Source: Seminavis robusta
Lineage: Eukaryota; Bacillariophyta; Bacillariophyceae; Naviculales; Naviculaceae
Reading direction: 5' to 3'
Assembly: GCA_903772945.1 (NCBI GenBank)
Contig: CAICTM010000071.1
Location: 62,001-126,000 of the forward strand
Length of the DNA stretch: 64,000 bases
The notes beneath the pieces were generated by a model, which was not told where the DNA came from, made no database searches, and saw nothing but the letters and a program-made list of their open reading frames with translations. The translations under genes were made by a program, and so were the position numbers. Shown in pieces: positions 30,500 to 40,660 of the stretch (within the stretch, counting starts at the first letter, position 1; each line of letters starts with the position of its first letter).

Positions 30500-32179
30500 T
30501 CAGGCATTCCTCTGGGCGATTAAGTCTCGAGCCCAAGCCAAGACCCCAGCATCCCTGCTATTCAGCAAAGCATTTTCCTCCCATGGACAACCATTCTCAA
30601 TTGAGTATTTTAGTACCTCCAGATTGCCATCTCGAGCAGCATATTTACATGTGTCTTCGTCCCAACCACAGCCATTTTCATGAGCATATTGCAGCACTTG
30701 CAGGTGACCATCTTGAGCAGCAAAGGCACAGGTATTCTCATCCCATGGACAGCCATTTTCGTGGGCATATTTTAGGATTTCCAAATGACCATTCAAAGCA
30801 GCGCTGGTGCAGGTGTTTTCATTCCATGGACAGCCGTTCTCGTGGGCATATTTGAGGCATTCCAAATGGCCATTGCGAGCAGCTTTGGTGCAGGTGTTTT
30901 CCTCATCCCAAAGACAACCATTTTCATGAGCATAAATCAGCATTTCAAGATTACCGTTCCCAGCAGCGGAGACGCATGTCCATCCATCCCATGGACAGCT
31001 GTTTTCATGAGCATACTGTAGCAGTTCCAAATTGCCATATCCTGCAGCTTCACTGCACGTTTCTTCATCCCACTCATAGCCATTTTCATGGGCATATTTG
31101 AGGCATTCCAAATGGCCATTGAGAGCAGCATACTGGCATGTGAGCTCATCCCATGGACACCCATGTTCATGGGCAAATTTGAGGCATTCCAAATGGCCAC
31201 CATAAGCAGCACAGCGGCATGTGTTTTCATCCCACGACCACCCATTTTCATGGGCATATTTGAGGCATTCCAAATGGCCATTTTCAGCAGCAAATTGGCA
31301 TGTGTTTTTATTCCATGGACACCCATTTTCATGGGCATATTTGAGGCATTCCAGATGGCCAAATTTTGCAGCATTATAGCAGGTGTATATGCCCCAATGA
31401 CAACCATTTTCATGGGCATATTTGAGGATTTTCAAATGGCCATTACTTGCAGCGTTCTCGCATATGGTTGCGCTCCATGAAAATCCAGTTTCAATGGCAT
31501 ATTTGAGGCATTCCAGATGGCCATTTGCAGCAGCATAATGGCACATCCGTTCATCCCACGGACAGCCGTTTCCATGGGCATACTGGAGGATTTTCAAATG
31601 GCCATTACTTGCAGCGTTCTCACATGTGGTTGCGCTCCATGGGCAGCCATTCTCATGTGCATATTTGAGGCAATCCAAATGGCCATTTTCAGCAGCAGTT
31701 TCACTTGTATGTGCATCCCACGCAAACCCTCTCTTGTAGGCCCACTGAAGAACTTGAACATTTCCTGCTTTTGCTGCTGCAGCACAGATAACAATGCCAT
31801 GGATCGCTCCAGCAACACCAGTATGACGGTGGGTAAACCAATACTCCGATCGGGGCACGGAGGAGAAGATGGCACTGTGGAAAGCATCGGCAAAAGTTGC
31901 TCTGCATGCACCATAATGCAGGCCATCGTAATTGTGGACCATTGGTGGATTCACCACAGTTCCACAATACTGTGTGTAGAGATGTTTCATTTTGTGGCAT
32001 ACTGGCGCAACAAAAATGTAATGCCCCATGCCAAGAAAAGGTAGAATCTGCTTGATCCAAACATCAGTTTGATTCAGGAAATCATCCCCACCACATTTGG
32101 GCGTTTCATGCTCTCCCTGCCCACGCGGTTGCCTCTGTGAGCAGATAATGGGTTTATCGGTAGCACATGCGGAAGACAT
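30500..32179 (-). CDS. Intact GCPWDE ankyrin-like repeat protein with F-box-like head
   Basis: 559 residues from ATG at 32179; the frame is open further up but only from a GTG. Residues about 40-65 (DVWIKQILPFLGMGHYIFVAPVCHKMKHLY) resemble an F-box helix set. Then come FSSVPRSEYWFTHRHTGVAGAIHG and AAAAKAGNVQVLQWAYKRGF, followed by about 15 units of 26 residues (NGHLECLKYAHENGCPWDENTCxxAA) and the tail VLAWARDLIAQRNA. The unit is shorter than a 33-residue ankyrin repeat, but such arrays score as ankyrin-like. A substrate-recognition role, perhaps in ubiquitin ligation, would fit an F-box head, but this is an inference. It is the only undamaged member of the three long copies in this window. 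Confidence 0.85.
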   Translation of the reverse strand: MSSACATDKPIICSQRQPRGQGEHETPKCGGDDFLNQTDVWIKQILPFLGMGHYIFVAPVCHKMKHLYTQYCGTVVNPPMVHNYDGLHYGACRATFADAFHSAIFSSVPRSEYWFTHRHTGVAGAIHGIVICAAAAKAGNVQVLQWAYKRGFAWDAHTSETAAENGHLDCLKYAHENGCPWSATTCENAASNGHLKILQYAHGNGCPWDERMCHYAAANGHLECLKYAIETGFSWSATICENAASNGHLKILKYAHENGCHWGIYTCYNAAKFGHLECLKYAHENGCPWNKNTCQFAAENGHLECLKYAHENGWSWDENTCRCAAYGGHLECLKFAHEHGCPWDELTCQYAALNGHLECLKYAHENGYEWDEETCSEAAGYGNLELLQYAHENSCPWDGWTCVSAAGNGNLEMLIYAHENGCLWDEENTCTKAARNGHLECLKYAHENGCPWNENTCTSAALNGHLEILKYAHENGCPWDENTCAFAAQDGHLQVLQYAHENGCGWDEDTCKYAARDGNLEVLKYSIENGCPWEENALLNSRDAGVLAWARDLIAQRNA

Positions 32180-32450
32180 GATGTATTCGGTACCAGCTGA
32201 AATCGTTATGGACAGTGCCGAATCTTGGATTTGGTTGCATCGTTTGGGCTTGGCAAGCTGATTTTTGCTTGACCTCGCTCTTTGCGCTTCGAGCGAAAGC
32301 GCCGAGCGTGGCGCCAGTTTTCTTCCACGCTGAGTCACAAATACAGACTCAACGCTACTATACTAGCTAGCGAGATAAGCCACGCCAATACATTACAGAC
32401 CCAAGTTGGAGTCGACTTATTTACATTAGCTATTAAAAATTATTAATAGT

Positions 32451-33860
32451 CTATCCCACTCGAACTTGGAACATGCCACTCTTGGTAATATTCCGTACTC
32501 CCTTGTAGGGTCGATATTTTTCTCCCTGGACAGAGAGTCCACTGACAGAGAGTCCAGAGACGGACGCGAGTGGAATTTTCCAACTCATGGACAGATTAGG
32601 TGCCATCGTCATGCTGGTAGTCGCCGTATCACTTGTCGTATTCAGTGTGAATTGTCCGGTCAATTGTGGTTTTTTGGTGACATCCAGTTTCCCCAAATTC
32701 CATTGGACGACTTTACCGGCTTCATCGTAAATGAGTGACCCGACGGATGCCGAACAGGAATTGGCAATGCTGCGTACCGATTTGGGAAATGGAATGGTAA
32801 TGGCGACATCTTCTACGATGAGAGCTTGTGATTTGTTGCGGGATGCCGACAAAATGAGCGAACTGGACGGCGTCAATCCCATTTGTAGTACGATGCGTCC
32901 TTTACTAGAGTCATCTGGATCGTTGCCTTCATTAGTACTGGCCACATTCCATTGAACATGACAATAAATGGGGGGTGTAAAGTTGGCGACGGAATCTCGT
33001 TTGATGCGATATCGCATAAGTTCAAAGTTCCCATCGGGTGGAACAAAACTAACGACGTGATCGTGTTCATACCTCGCATATCGGACACACGGATGAAAGG
33101 AGCAATCATCAATGAGCGATGGATCTTTAAATGTCAATAACAAATCGGGAATGCCACTGAGATGGGATTGACATTGAATACTGCCACTGACATCGACACT
33201 GACGAGTCTGCCCGATGCATCGACAATGGCATCTACCGCTTCAATGATATCCATGTAAATTTCATTTTGATTGTAATGAACACCCGCCGCTCTCCAGGGC
33301 ATATTGGAGACGGTTCCACTGGGCAATTCATCCGAAACAGCACTGGTACTCGTGGCGAGTAATTTGCTCATGACGGTGGGTGGTCGAATCATGGCTTTGA
33401 GGGCATTTCCTTCGGTCGTTAACGGCCATCCGTAATCCATCATTTCTTCTAGTAACTGATAGACGGTGGAGAAATTCTCTTTAATGGTGGATTCATCGGC
33501 GGGGTTGCCAAAGTAATCGACCAGTGTGTCGGCAATGCGGTGCAAAAACTCCAAAATGAGGAGGGGACTCACTTCGGCCGGACACACCGCCAAATAGGAC
33601 AATCCATCGCGGAGAATGCTAATGACGTAGAGAAGCGATCCTGTGGTGGAGGATATTTCCATGACGGGAGTGATGGAATCGTAGTGATCGTCTTGCAGTA
33701 AAATAGACGTAGTCGTCGACAGACCGCCATGGTGATTCACCGACTGCGAGGCTCGATCCCAAAAGGTATCACAGACCGAACGGGGGGTTACTACGCCACG
33801 GAAATGACGTTCAATCAGAACTTCTCCTGTGGGAGACAGCAAAAACAGAGTTTGAATCAT
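32451..33860 (-). CDS. AP3M: AP-3 adaptor complex subunit mu
   Basis: 469 residues, one exon. The N-terminal longin-type domain (MIQTLFLLSPTGEVLIERHFRG…) is followed by YQLLEEMMDYGWPLTTEGNALKAMIRPP, the usual hinge of mu subunits. The mu-homology domain begins at about residue 190: VHYNQNEIYMDIIEAVDAIVD, then LSGIPDLLLTFKDPSLIDDCSFHPCVRYARYEHDHVVSFVPPDGNFELMRY. These are characteristic of AP-3 mu rather than AP-1/AP-2 mu. AP-3 sorts cargo from endosomes or TGN to lysosome/vacuole-like organelles by reading tyrosine-based signals. Length and order are those of a full subunit. It is divergent from the next gene by 304 bp. Confidence 0.94.
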   Translation of the reverse strand: MIQTLFLLSPTGEVLIERHFRGVVTPRSVCDTFWDRASQSVNHHGGLSTTTSILLQDDHYDSITPVMEISSTTGSLLYVISILRDGLSYLAVCPAEVSPLLILEFLHRIADTLVDYFGNPADESTIKENFSTVYQLLEEMMDYGWPLTTEGNALKAMIRPPTVMSKLLATSTSAVSDELPSGTVSNMPWRAAGVHYNQNEIYMDIIEAVDAIVDASGRLVSVDVSGSIQCQSHLSGIPDLLLTFKDPSLIDDCSFHPCVRYARYEHDHVVSFVPPDGNFELMRYRIKRDSVANFTPPIYCHVQWNVASTNEGNDPDDSSKGRIVLQMGLTPSSSLILSASRNKSQALIVEDVAITIPFPKSVRSIANSCSASVGSLIYDEAGKVVQWNLGKLDVTKKPQLTGQFTLNTTSDTATTSMTMAPNLSMSWKIPLASVSGLSVSGLSVQGEKYRPYKGVRNITKSGMFQVRVG

Positions 33861-34029
33861 ACCGTATTGATAGTCGTAGATGTTAGCTAGATGAGTTGTT
33901 GGTTGTCTTGTGTTACTATAATAATGAGCACAACAACAGAGGGTCCAGCTGCAATGGCCAATGGCAAGAGGTATCAGTGGGAAATCGCAAGGATTTCGGT
34001 TGGATCGTCGATGGCCATGGAATGCTGAT

Positions 34030-34038
34030 GAGGGTTAG
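34030..34038 (-). promoter_or_regulatory. Telo-box-like motif (CTAACCCTC on minus strand)
   Basis: Lies 127-135 bp before the start at 34165, in the divergent AP3M/DUF2855 promoter. This is a weaker match than the other copies. Confidence 0.25.
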
Positions 34039-34164
34039 AGTTCCAATTGATACCGTTTGAGCCCGTGGAGCTGTGAGACACTTCGGCCCCAAATGGTTTT
34101 TGATCCTTTCTGATCCGGTGCTTTCACCGAACACACAACCTCACACTTGCTTGTGAGATAGACG

Positions 34165-35385
34165 ATGGACTTTGTGGTGAACCGAGAGCGTTTGGAGCAG
34201 ACGGCCACAGTGCCAGCAGCTCCCTTGACACTGGGAGAAGGAGATATTCTCGTCAGGATTGAGCAGTTTGCCTTTACGGCCAACAATGTCTCGTACGCTG
34301 CCACGGGAGATGCTCTCGGGTACTGGAAGTTCTTTCCTACTAGTACTACTGACAGCAATAGCAATGGCCGTGTGCCCGTGTGGGGCGTGGGAACCATTGT
34401 GGCCAGTCGGTGTTCTGGTCTTTCCAGCAGTAGTAGTCAAACAAGCAGAAAAGTCTATGGCTATTTTCCCATGTCCCACTATGTGATGCTCCATCCCGCG
34501 GCCATCACTACCTCATCGTTTGTCGATGGAATGCCGCATCGGCGTTCCCTTCCAGCCGTGTACAATCAATATCTACTCTGTGACGAAGATCCATTTTATG
34601 CACCTCGTACGGAACGAGCCATGATGGTACTGCGACCGCTCTTTTTCACGTCCTGGTTGCTACTCGATTTCTTTTCCAATCAAGACTTCTTTGGAGCCAC
34701 TGCGTGCATTCTGTCTTCGGCATCTTCCAAAACGTCCATTGGATTGGCATTTTTGTTGCAGCAGTATAATCAACGGCAAAAAGACAAGACGTCCAAGAAA
34801 ATTCAAATCATTGGATTGACCAGTCCCCGCAATCAAGCCTTTGTCCAAGCATTGGGCGTTTACGACCAAATCATTCTCTACGACACTCTGGAACAAGACT
34901 TGACGAAGAATCAGCCATCGTGTTTTGTCGACATGGCCGGCAATACTCAATTGACGACACGATTGCATCAACATTTGAGAGACAACATGAAATACAGCTG
35001 TCTCGTGGGAGCGGCACATGTCGGACAAGGGGGCAAACCCACACAAAAGCTGCCAGGAGCCCGTCCCAAGTTCTTTTTTGCACCTTCTTGGACGGCACGG
35101 CGTATCCAAGAATTGGATGCGTCCAAAAGACGCGGCATGGAAATCCTACTCCATCATGTCTTGTTGGACTATCAACGATTTGTGCAGTGGTGTTTAGTGG
35201 AACCACAGCCATGGCTGAAGGTGAAACTCTATTGTGGACCAACTCAAGTGAAAGAAGGGTATCAAGCATGTTTGCAAGGAAACATTCCACCCGATACGGC
35301 AGTGATCATGTCCCTCTGGGAGGAAGCAGCAGCAGCAGAGCAAAAGCAGAATCCTACCGCTGCTAATACTAGATCCAAGCTATAG
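34165..35385 (+). CDS. DUF2855-family protein (MDR-like fold)
   Basis: 406 residues, one exon, no targeting peptide. It has family-like blocks: LGEGDILVRIEQFAFTANNVSYAATGDALGYW, VPVWGVGTIVAS, RKVYGYFPMSHYVMLHPA, YNQYLLCDEDPFY and RAMMVLRPLFFTSWLLLDFF. A Rossmann-like part follows (FGATACILSSASSKTSIGLAFLL…IIGLTSPRN…LGVYDQIILYDTL). The layout resembles medium-chain dehydrogenases/quinone reductases with a degenerate nucleotide-binding glycine pattern and no zinc ligands. The reaction is unknown; a NAD(P)H-linked redox role is an inference from the fold. Confidence 0.82.
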   Translation: MDFVVNRERLEQTATVPAAPLTLGEGDILVRIEQFAFTANNVSYAATGDALGYWKFFPTSTTDSNSNGRVPVWGVGTIVASRCSGLSSSSSQTSRKVYGYFPMSHYVMLHPAAITTSSFVDGMPHRRSLPAVYNQYLLCDEDPFYAPRTERAMMVLRPLFFTSWLLLDFFSNQDFFGATACILSSASSKTSIGLAFLLQQYNQRQKDKTSKKIQIIGLTSPRNQAFVQALGVYDQIILYDTLEQDLTKNQPSCFVDMAGNTQLTTRLHQHLRDNMKYSCLVGAAHVGQGGKPTQKLPGARPKFFFAPSWTARRIQELDASKRRGMEILLHHVLLDYQRFVQWCLVEPQPWLKVKLYCGPTQVKEGYQACLQGNIPPDTAVIMSLWEEAAAAEQKQNPTAANTRSKL

Positions 35386-35457
35386 AATGACTATAGACAA
35401 CTCTCTCGGTATTCTTACAAAAGCTACTATACTGTTCTATTTAGCTGCTTGCTAGAA

Positions 35458-37873
35458 CTACTCGACATGGTCGCCTTTTTGCTTTTTGCCATACAACTCT
35501 TCGTCAAATTGGGCTTGCGTAATCTTGCCACGACGAAGCTTCTTGTACAGTCGTTCCTCTTTGGCCAACTCGTCCCATTCGTCCATCATTTGTGCATTCT
35601 TGCCCCTCTTCTTGTCGGGATTGCGACCCTTCTCGACGGCGTCCTTGCGACGATCCTTTTCCCATTGCAATTTGGCAGCTTTGCGTTGTTCCGCCTTGAT
35701 TTGTTTGGCATTCTTGCCACCCGCGGCCAATTCCGCAGCCAGGCGTTTTTGACGAGCCGATTCCCGGACTTTGTCCAAGTAGGGAATGCCGTAAATGTTC
35801 ACTTCTGGACCGGCCGAGCAAAAGTTGGCCAATCGGCCCTTGTTGTCGCGCAATTCGGGCATTTTGGGAAGTCGTAGCAAACAAAAGCTAGTGGCCAAAA
35901 AGCCCAAATCCAACGAGGCAAACCTGTGATTGTGTTTGGAAGAGAGTTCATGAATATATGAGTAAATGTTTGGTCCCTGGGTTGCTACATCTCAACAAAG
36001 TTTTGAAAGATGCAGTGAATTTCGTCCACGGAAAAAGCAGGAGCTACTGATTTCCCCCACAAATTCCGCATCTTTTTTGTTGCATTCGACAATGACGACC
36101 ATTCCGTCATGGTGTGTTTCGTTGACCATTTTAGTCGTTCGTCCACACGTACAGAATGGTACCAATTGCCCGTTGCGTTTTCTTTGAATCAATCAACGAG
36201 CGATACGGCGCGACTTACCGAAAGATAAAGGCACATTGATGCTCCTTGTAGGCACGGATGTACGACGTGAAGGCTTTGGTGCCCTTTTCCAGCATGTCTC
36301 GATCTTTCAACACAATTTCTCTGACTTTTGGGAGGACATTTTCAATCTCCATGTCGGGATCTGCCGCACTACGAATGACGCCATCTTTTGGTTTCTTGTC
36401 GTGTTGTTGTGAGTCTTCGTCTGGCAGTTCCTCTATGGGAGGACAACACACTTCCGTGGTGGGGAGTGGTGACAATGGCACTTTGCGCATTTTCAGCAAG
36501 TCCACGTACGCCTCTTCCTTGCGCGTCAAGAATATCAAACTGGATCCCTTGCGTCCCGCTCGAGCAGCTCGTCCGACACGATGGACGAAAAAGGCGGGAT
36601 CTTGCGGTGCATCATATTGGACCACCCAATGCAAGTCGGTGACATCCAATCCTCGTGCCGCCACATCGGTACAACACAAGACGCCACTGGTGGTGTCACG
36701 GAATCGTTCCATGGCCTTTTCGCGTCGTTTTTGGACCAGTTTGCCATGCAACAATTCGACGTACTGCTGCTCTTCTTCCATGAGTAATTTTTGAAGAGCA
36801 GCTCCGTAAAATTCGACGCAAGCGCACGTCATGAAAAAGACGATAATCTTTTCGTCTCGATGGGATTTCAAAAAGGCAGTCAGACGCGATAATTGTTCCT
36901 CCATGGGTGCCACCAAATAGTAATTGGTGAGCGAAGCGGGAGTGGCTTGTTCCTGCTTTTTCTGTTGTTCGTCGCTATTTGCCGCCGTGACGGCAACATT
37001 GACCCAGACTGGATTTCGTAACCCTGCCCGGGTGACCCATTGCTTCAATCCCATGGCCGTGGCACTGAACAATCCGGTCCGTCTCATTTTGGGTAACTTG
37101 GACAAGATACTGGTCAGTGTAACGGTGAATCCCATCCGTAATAGTACATCGGCTTCGTCCAAGACGAGACATTCCAGTTCGCTGACATCGACGACGGCAT
37201 ATCGATTGAGAATATCGTCGAGTCGCCCGGGAGTGCAAATAATGATATCGGATCCAGCTTGTTGAAAGTCTTGCAAATCTTGTGTCACGGGTCGATGATT
37301 GCTGTTGCCACTGCCATTTCCACCTCCAACCAGCAACAAAGGAGGGGGTAGATTGACCGCTTGACACAATTCTTGTGCCACGCAAAACGTTTGCCGTGCC
37401 AATTCTCGTGTCGGACTCAGAACAATACCAGCCACTTGGGATTTTCGAAATGGTTGTTGCTTGCGCAAGATCATTTCCACCATGGGGATTAAAAACGAGA
37501 GTGTCTTGCCACTGCCGGTACATGCTTGCACGGCTACATCCTTGTGAGATAAAAACAGTGGGATCGTAGCGGCTTGGACAGGTGTCATGGAATGGAAATC
37601 TTGCTTTTCCAGGTATGCCAGAGTTCCTGCGGAGAGAGCTGCCGGTTCCTTCAGATTGGTAAATGCCAGTGGGTTATCTTCTTGTGTCTTTTGCTCATTC
37701 GTTGACGCTGACTTCTTGAGGGACTTTTCCTTTTTCTTGTTGGTACTTTCATTGTCCGTTCTTACGTCTGCGTCTTTCTCCTTCTTGGCACGCTTTTCCT
37801 GCTTCACTTCTTCTTCCGCGGCTGGAGCTTCCTTCTTGCTGCCGCTCGACGGCTTGGATCGTTTCTTTCCCAT
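35458..37873 (-). CDS. DDX55: DEAD-box RNA helicase DDX55/Spb4-like
   Basis: Nucleolar ATP-dependent RNA helicase for 60S ribosomal subunit maturation. Exons 37873-36219 and 35923-35458 with a 295-bp intron (phase 2) give 706 residues. A Lys-rich N-terminus serves as nuclear/nucleolar signal. Helicase motifs in order: Q-motif MTPVQAATIP, CTGSGKT (Walker A), SPTRELA, CTPGRLDDIL, LDEADVLL (DEAD box), FSATA (SAT), then VLCCTDVAARGLD and HRVGRAARAGRKGSSLIF. After the intron comes FCLLRLPKMPEL, then GIPYLDKVRESARQKRL, the C-terminal signature that separates DDX55/Spb4 from other DEAD-box proteins. A basic tail follows. ATG 37873 is chosen; the frame extends upstream only from GTG. Confidence 0.93.
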
Positions 37874-38846
37874 TGTCACTGTGCTTTTCCTTTTCTTCCG
37901 CCGATCAGTTTTGTGAGAGCAGTGTTGGTACCGAAAAGGTGGAAGGGAGCAATCGAAGATTGAGAAATGGTTGGTGACGGAGGGATACGGTCGAAGTACG
38001 GACGTTGGATGCAGAATCTTTCATACGTGGATACTGTACTCGTATCCACCACGGTCGTTTTATACCGGTACTACAGTATTAAGTTCGCACACAGTTAAAA
38101 TGTAGTACCTTACCTCCATTTTTGTTTGTGTCAGCCAAACAAAGACAGCAACCACTTCTTGTGACGACTCCTCACGAGGTCAAGCTCCGCAAATGGCAAC
38201 CATTACTCTTGTACTGTACCGTACGGTACCCCCTCTGTCAACATGAACCTGAAAAGCACAAGTCCGGTTTGCATTGCTGCTGCCTGCATATTATGGTCAT
38301 TTGGAACCATATTATGGTCATTTGGAAATACTGAAATACGCCATGGAAAACGGTTGTCCATTTGAAGGATACACATAGCCCAAAACTGTTCCACAGAAAT
38401 CTTTGGTGATGGCTCCTGAACATGTATGTTGGAGTGTGATGGCTCTTGAGAATGGATTCTTGGAAGATAACCGCTCCGAGGAGAAGAGGATGATGTGGGT
38501 GGATTGTTTGGGTCCAGAGTACCCTGCCCTCACTCTGCTGCCAGGAGCATTTGAGCACGAGGATCGCTTCCTGTGTGAGTCATGGAACTTCTGGCGGCTC
38601 GTCAATTGCATAAACAAGCGATAGTAGTAATTTTGTGGAGGAACAAGCTCTTATTGCCTCGTGTGTATTCCTCCAGTCTACTCGTCGTCGTGCTTCAGCC
38701 AAACTAGAGTTCCCGCTTCGGCTGGCGAGAAAAGCCCCACAAAACTCCATTATAAAAAGTCCAGATAGCTATCGTACTGTAGTTACTAACGGTAACGGTA
38801 GCGGCCCTTTGATGCAAGCGCATTGGCACAGCTATCCACACAAGAA
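37874..38846. other. Intergenic with a repeat-gene fossil
   Basis: About 970 bp with the palindrome run around 38211-38230 and TACCGGTA at 38063. A short remnant of the GCPWDE family is listed separately. No other gene seen. Confidence 0.5.
38262..38377 (+). pseudogene. Fossil of a GCPWDE repeat unit
   Basis: The frame ending at about 38377 reads YYGHLEPYYGHLEILKYAMENGCPFEGYT, then stop. This is one recognisable 26-residue unit of the GCPWDE family. A 22-bp segment (atattatggtcatttggaa..) is duplicated, giving GHLE twice. No head or further repeats are seen, so it is a relic, probably of a former copy. Confidence 0.65.
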
Positions 38847-40126
38847 TCAAAATAGATCACTGACCGTCTCCAGGTTCCGTTCTTCAAAAAATGGCATACG
38901 CCGATCTTTCTTTCCCTTTTTCAAAAAGGCACTCATTTGCGCTTGCTGTCGTTTTTTGCTGGCCATATCCATCAACGCGTCATCGTCCTCCTCTTCATCC
39001 GCTTCAAAGGCCACCATCGCTGCCACGTCTGTGAGGAGTGTCTTCTTTGCTGGTGCCCAACTGAATCGTACCATATCCGGCCACGCAAAGACGGGGTCGT
39101 GCAGGTTGTTGGCCATCCACTGCTTGCATTTGGGATCCGAGGGATATCCCGATCCAAACTCTCGCGAGACAACAGTTTTGGTGGCAGCGAGTGGTTCCGT
39201 GAATTGCCAGGTTTCACTCATGCGATCCCGAAGGACCTTGGCGACTGTTCATTATTTTGAGAAGGGGAGATAAGATAAGATAAGACAAGACATGCAAGTT
39301 TTGTTAGGTTATCCAATAATAACTGTCTGTCTGATCCAGAGACCCATACGATAAGGTACGTACCTACAGAAGCCGCCGAACAGGTAGCATACTTGGCATC
39401 CGCTTTGCTTTCTACGACAAACTCCAAATTGGGAAACTTGCGTTCCAACTTGCGCTTGTAATGATCCGCATTCCCTACGGTATCAATGTAGCAGGTTTGA
39501 ATGTCGACACCGGCGTTTTGAATGGCTTCAATCATGGCCATGGCGGCATCATGAGACATGTGATTCAAATTGTAGGGGAGACCCGCCCGTAGCATGTTGC
39601 GCGAAATCTCACTGGCTTCCAAGATGCGACTGCACCAGCCAATCTCGGCACATGCCATCAACTGTTCCAACAGTGAGACGCGGGTGTCATCGGTCAATTG
39701 TTTGGAATCGTGGAATCCTTTGGGGATAATGCCCTTGCCCTTGTCGTCCTTATTATTGTCCAGCGAGGAATTCCAAAAGGCGGCACCATAGACCATGGGC
39801 CCCAAGACGGACCCTCGACCTGCTTCGTCAATGCCAACACAAACACCGGGACGTCGAGCGGACTTGGGGATATCCGATAGAAACATGGGACCTTGTCCAT
39901 GGACATTGGAGAGAGGAGGACGCTGAGATTGGGTGACTGTTGGCGTGTCATTGGAATCTTGCTGTCCCATCAATGCCCTCATGGCTTTGACGCTTTCTTC
40001 GCGGCTGTCAAAGGGAACTCCTCGCTTTGAGGAGTAGATTGCGGCAATGTAGTTATCGTCGTCATTGCCGGTGTTGGCACCGGTATCAGCAGAAGTACTA
40101 GTACTAGTAGTTTCAGAGATCGTCAT
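38847..40126 (-). CDS. RNASEH2A: Ribonuclease H2 subunit A
   Basis: Catalytic subunit of RNase H2, which removes RNA primers and single ribonucleotides from DNA in the nucleus. Exons 40126-39364 and 39244-38847, with a 119-bp GT-AG intron (phase 1), give 386 residues. Catalytic motifs: GIDEAGRGSVLGPMVYG (Asp about 100, Glu about 101; many homologues have Pro where this has Ser), then HDSKQLTDD and CYIDTVGNAD with the other acidic residues, and SKADAKYATCSAASVVAKVLRDR across the splice junction. A variable acidic C-terminus ends with FLKKGKKDRRMPFFEERNLETVSDLF, which has a PIP-box-like FLKKG…F feel. Start 40126 is the first ATG; the frame is open upstream only from GTG. Confidence 0.95.
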
Positions 40127-40212
40127 GGTCAAGAGCACTATTACAGAATAAAAGTGTTGGGATGGGTGCGAAGGAGCGAAGACAAAGCAAAAAATGAAGC
40201 GGGCAGCCTCTA

Positions 40213-40224
40213 TTTCGCGCCAAA
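40213..40224. promoter_or_regulatory. Perfect E2F-type palindrome upstream of RNase H2A
   Basis: TTTCGCGCCAAA matches the consensus TTT(C/G)GCGC(C/G)AAA bound by E2F/DP. It lies 87-98 bp before the RNase H2A start. A telo-box-like tagccctaacc (40229-40239) is next to it. S-phase genes are classic E2F targets, so the position fits the gene's role. Confidence 0.6.
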
Positions 40225-40660
40225 CATTTAGCCCTAACCTTCAAAGCTATCAGTTCAGAAAATAAAACAAAAGCTTTTCTCCGAATTCTCACGTGGTTGC
40301 GGAAGCCTTCCTTTCCGTGTAAATCTCTTGGGAAGCCTCTGTTCCCATCGCAAGCAAAAATGTCGGTATTATCTTACTACTGGACTACCCTCGGTGGCTA
40401 TCTACAGATTTATATCGATACATGAATATAAGTAAAAGTCAGCCTAGTTTGTTTGAATTTGGGCGCGTTCAGCGCAGTCTTAAGCTACCGGATAAGAGAC
40501 AGTGCTAAACCATACCTCCCCAAACTCGTGATTCAAAGATGCCAAGAGAACCCAAAAAAGATCAATTGCACCCAACACGCACACTACAAAAGGTCATGGT
40601 AGTTGATTGCGAAACAACTGGACAATGAGATGTCACAGGGTAAATTATGACGGGTCGTCC

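Noticed and set aside
30785-32044. Plus-strand ORFs opposite the intact repeat gene
   Set aside because: Mirror reading of the array.
35924-36218. Possible snoRNA in the 295-bp DDX55 intron
   Set aside because: I could not find a C box (RTGATGA) paired with a D box (CTGA) in a sensible arrangement.
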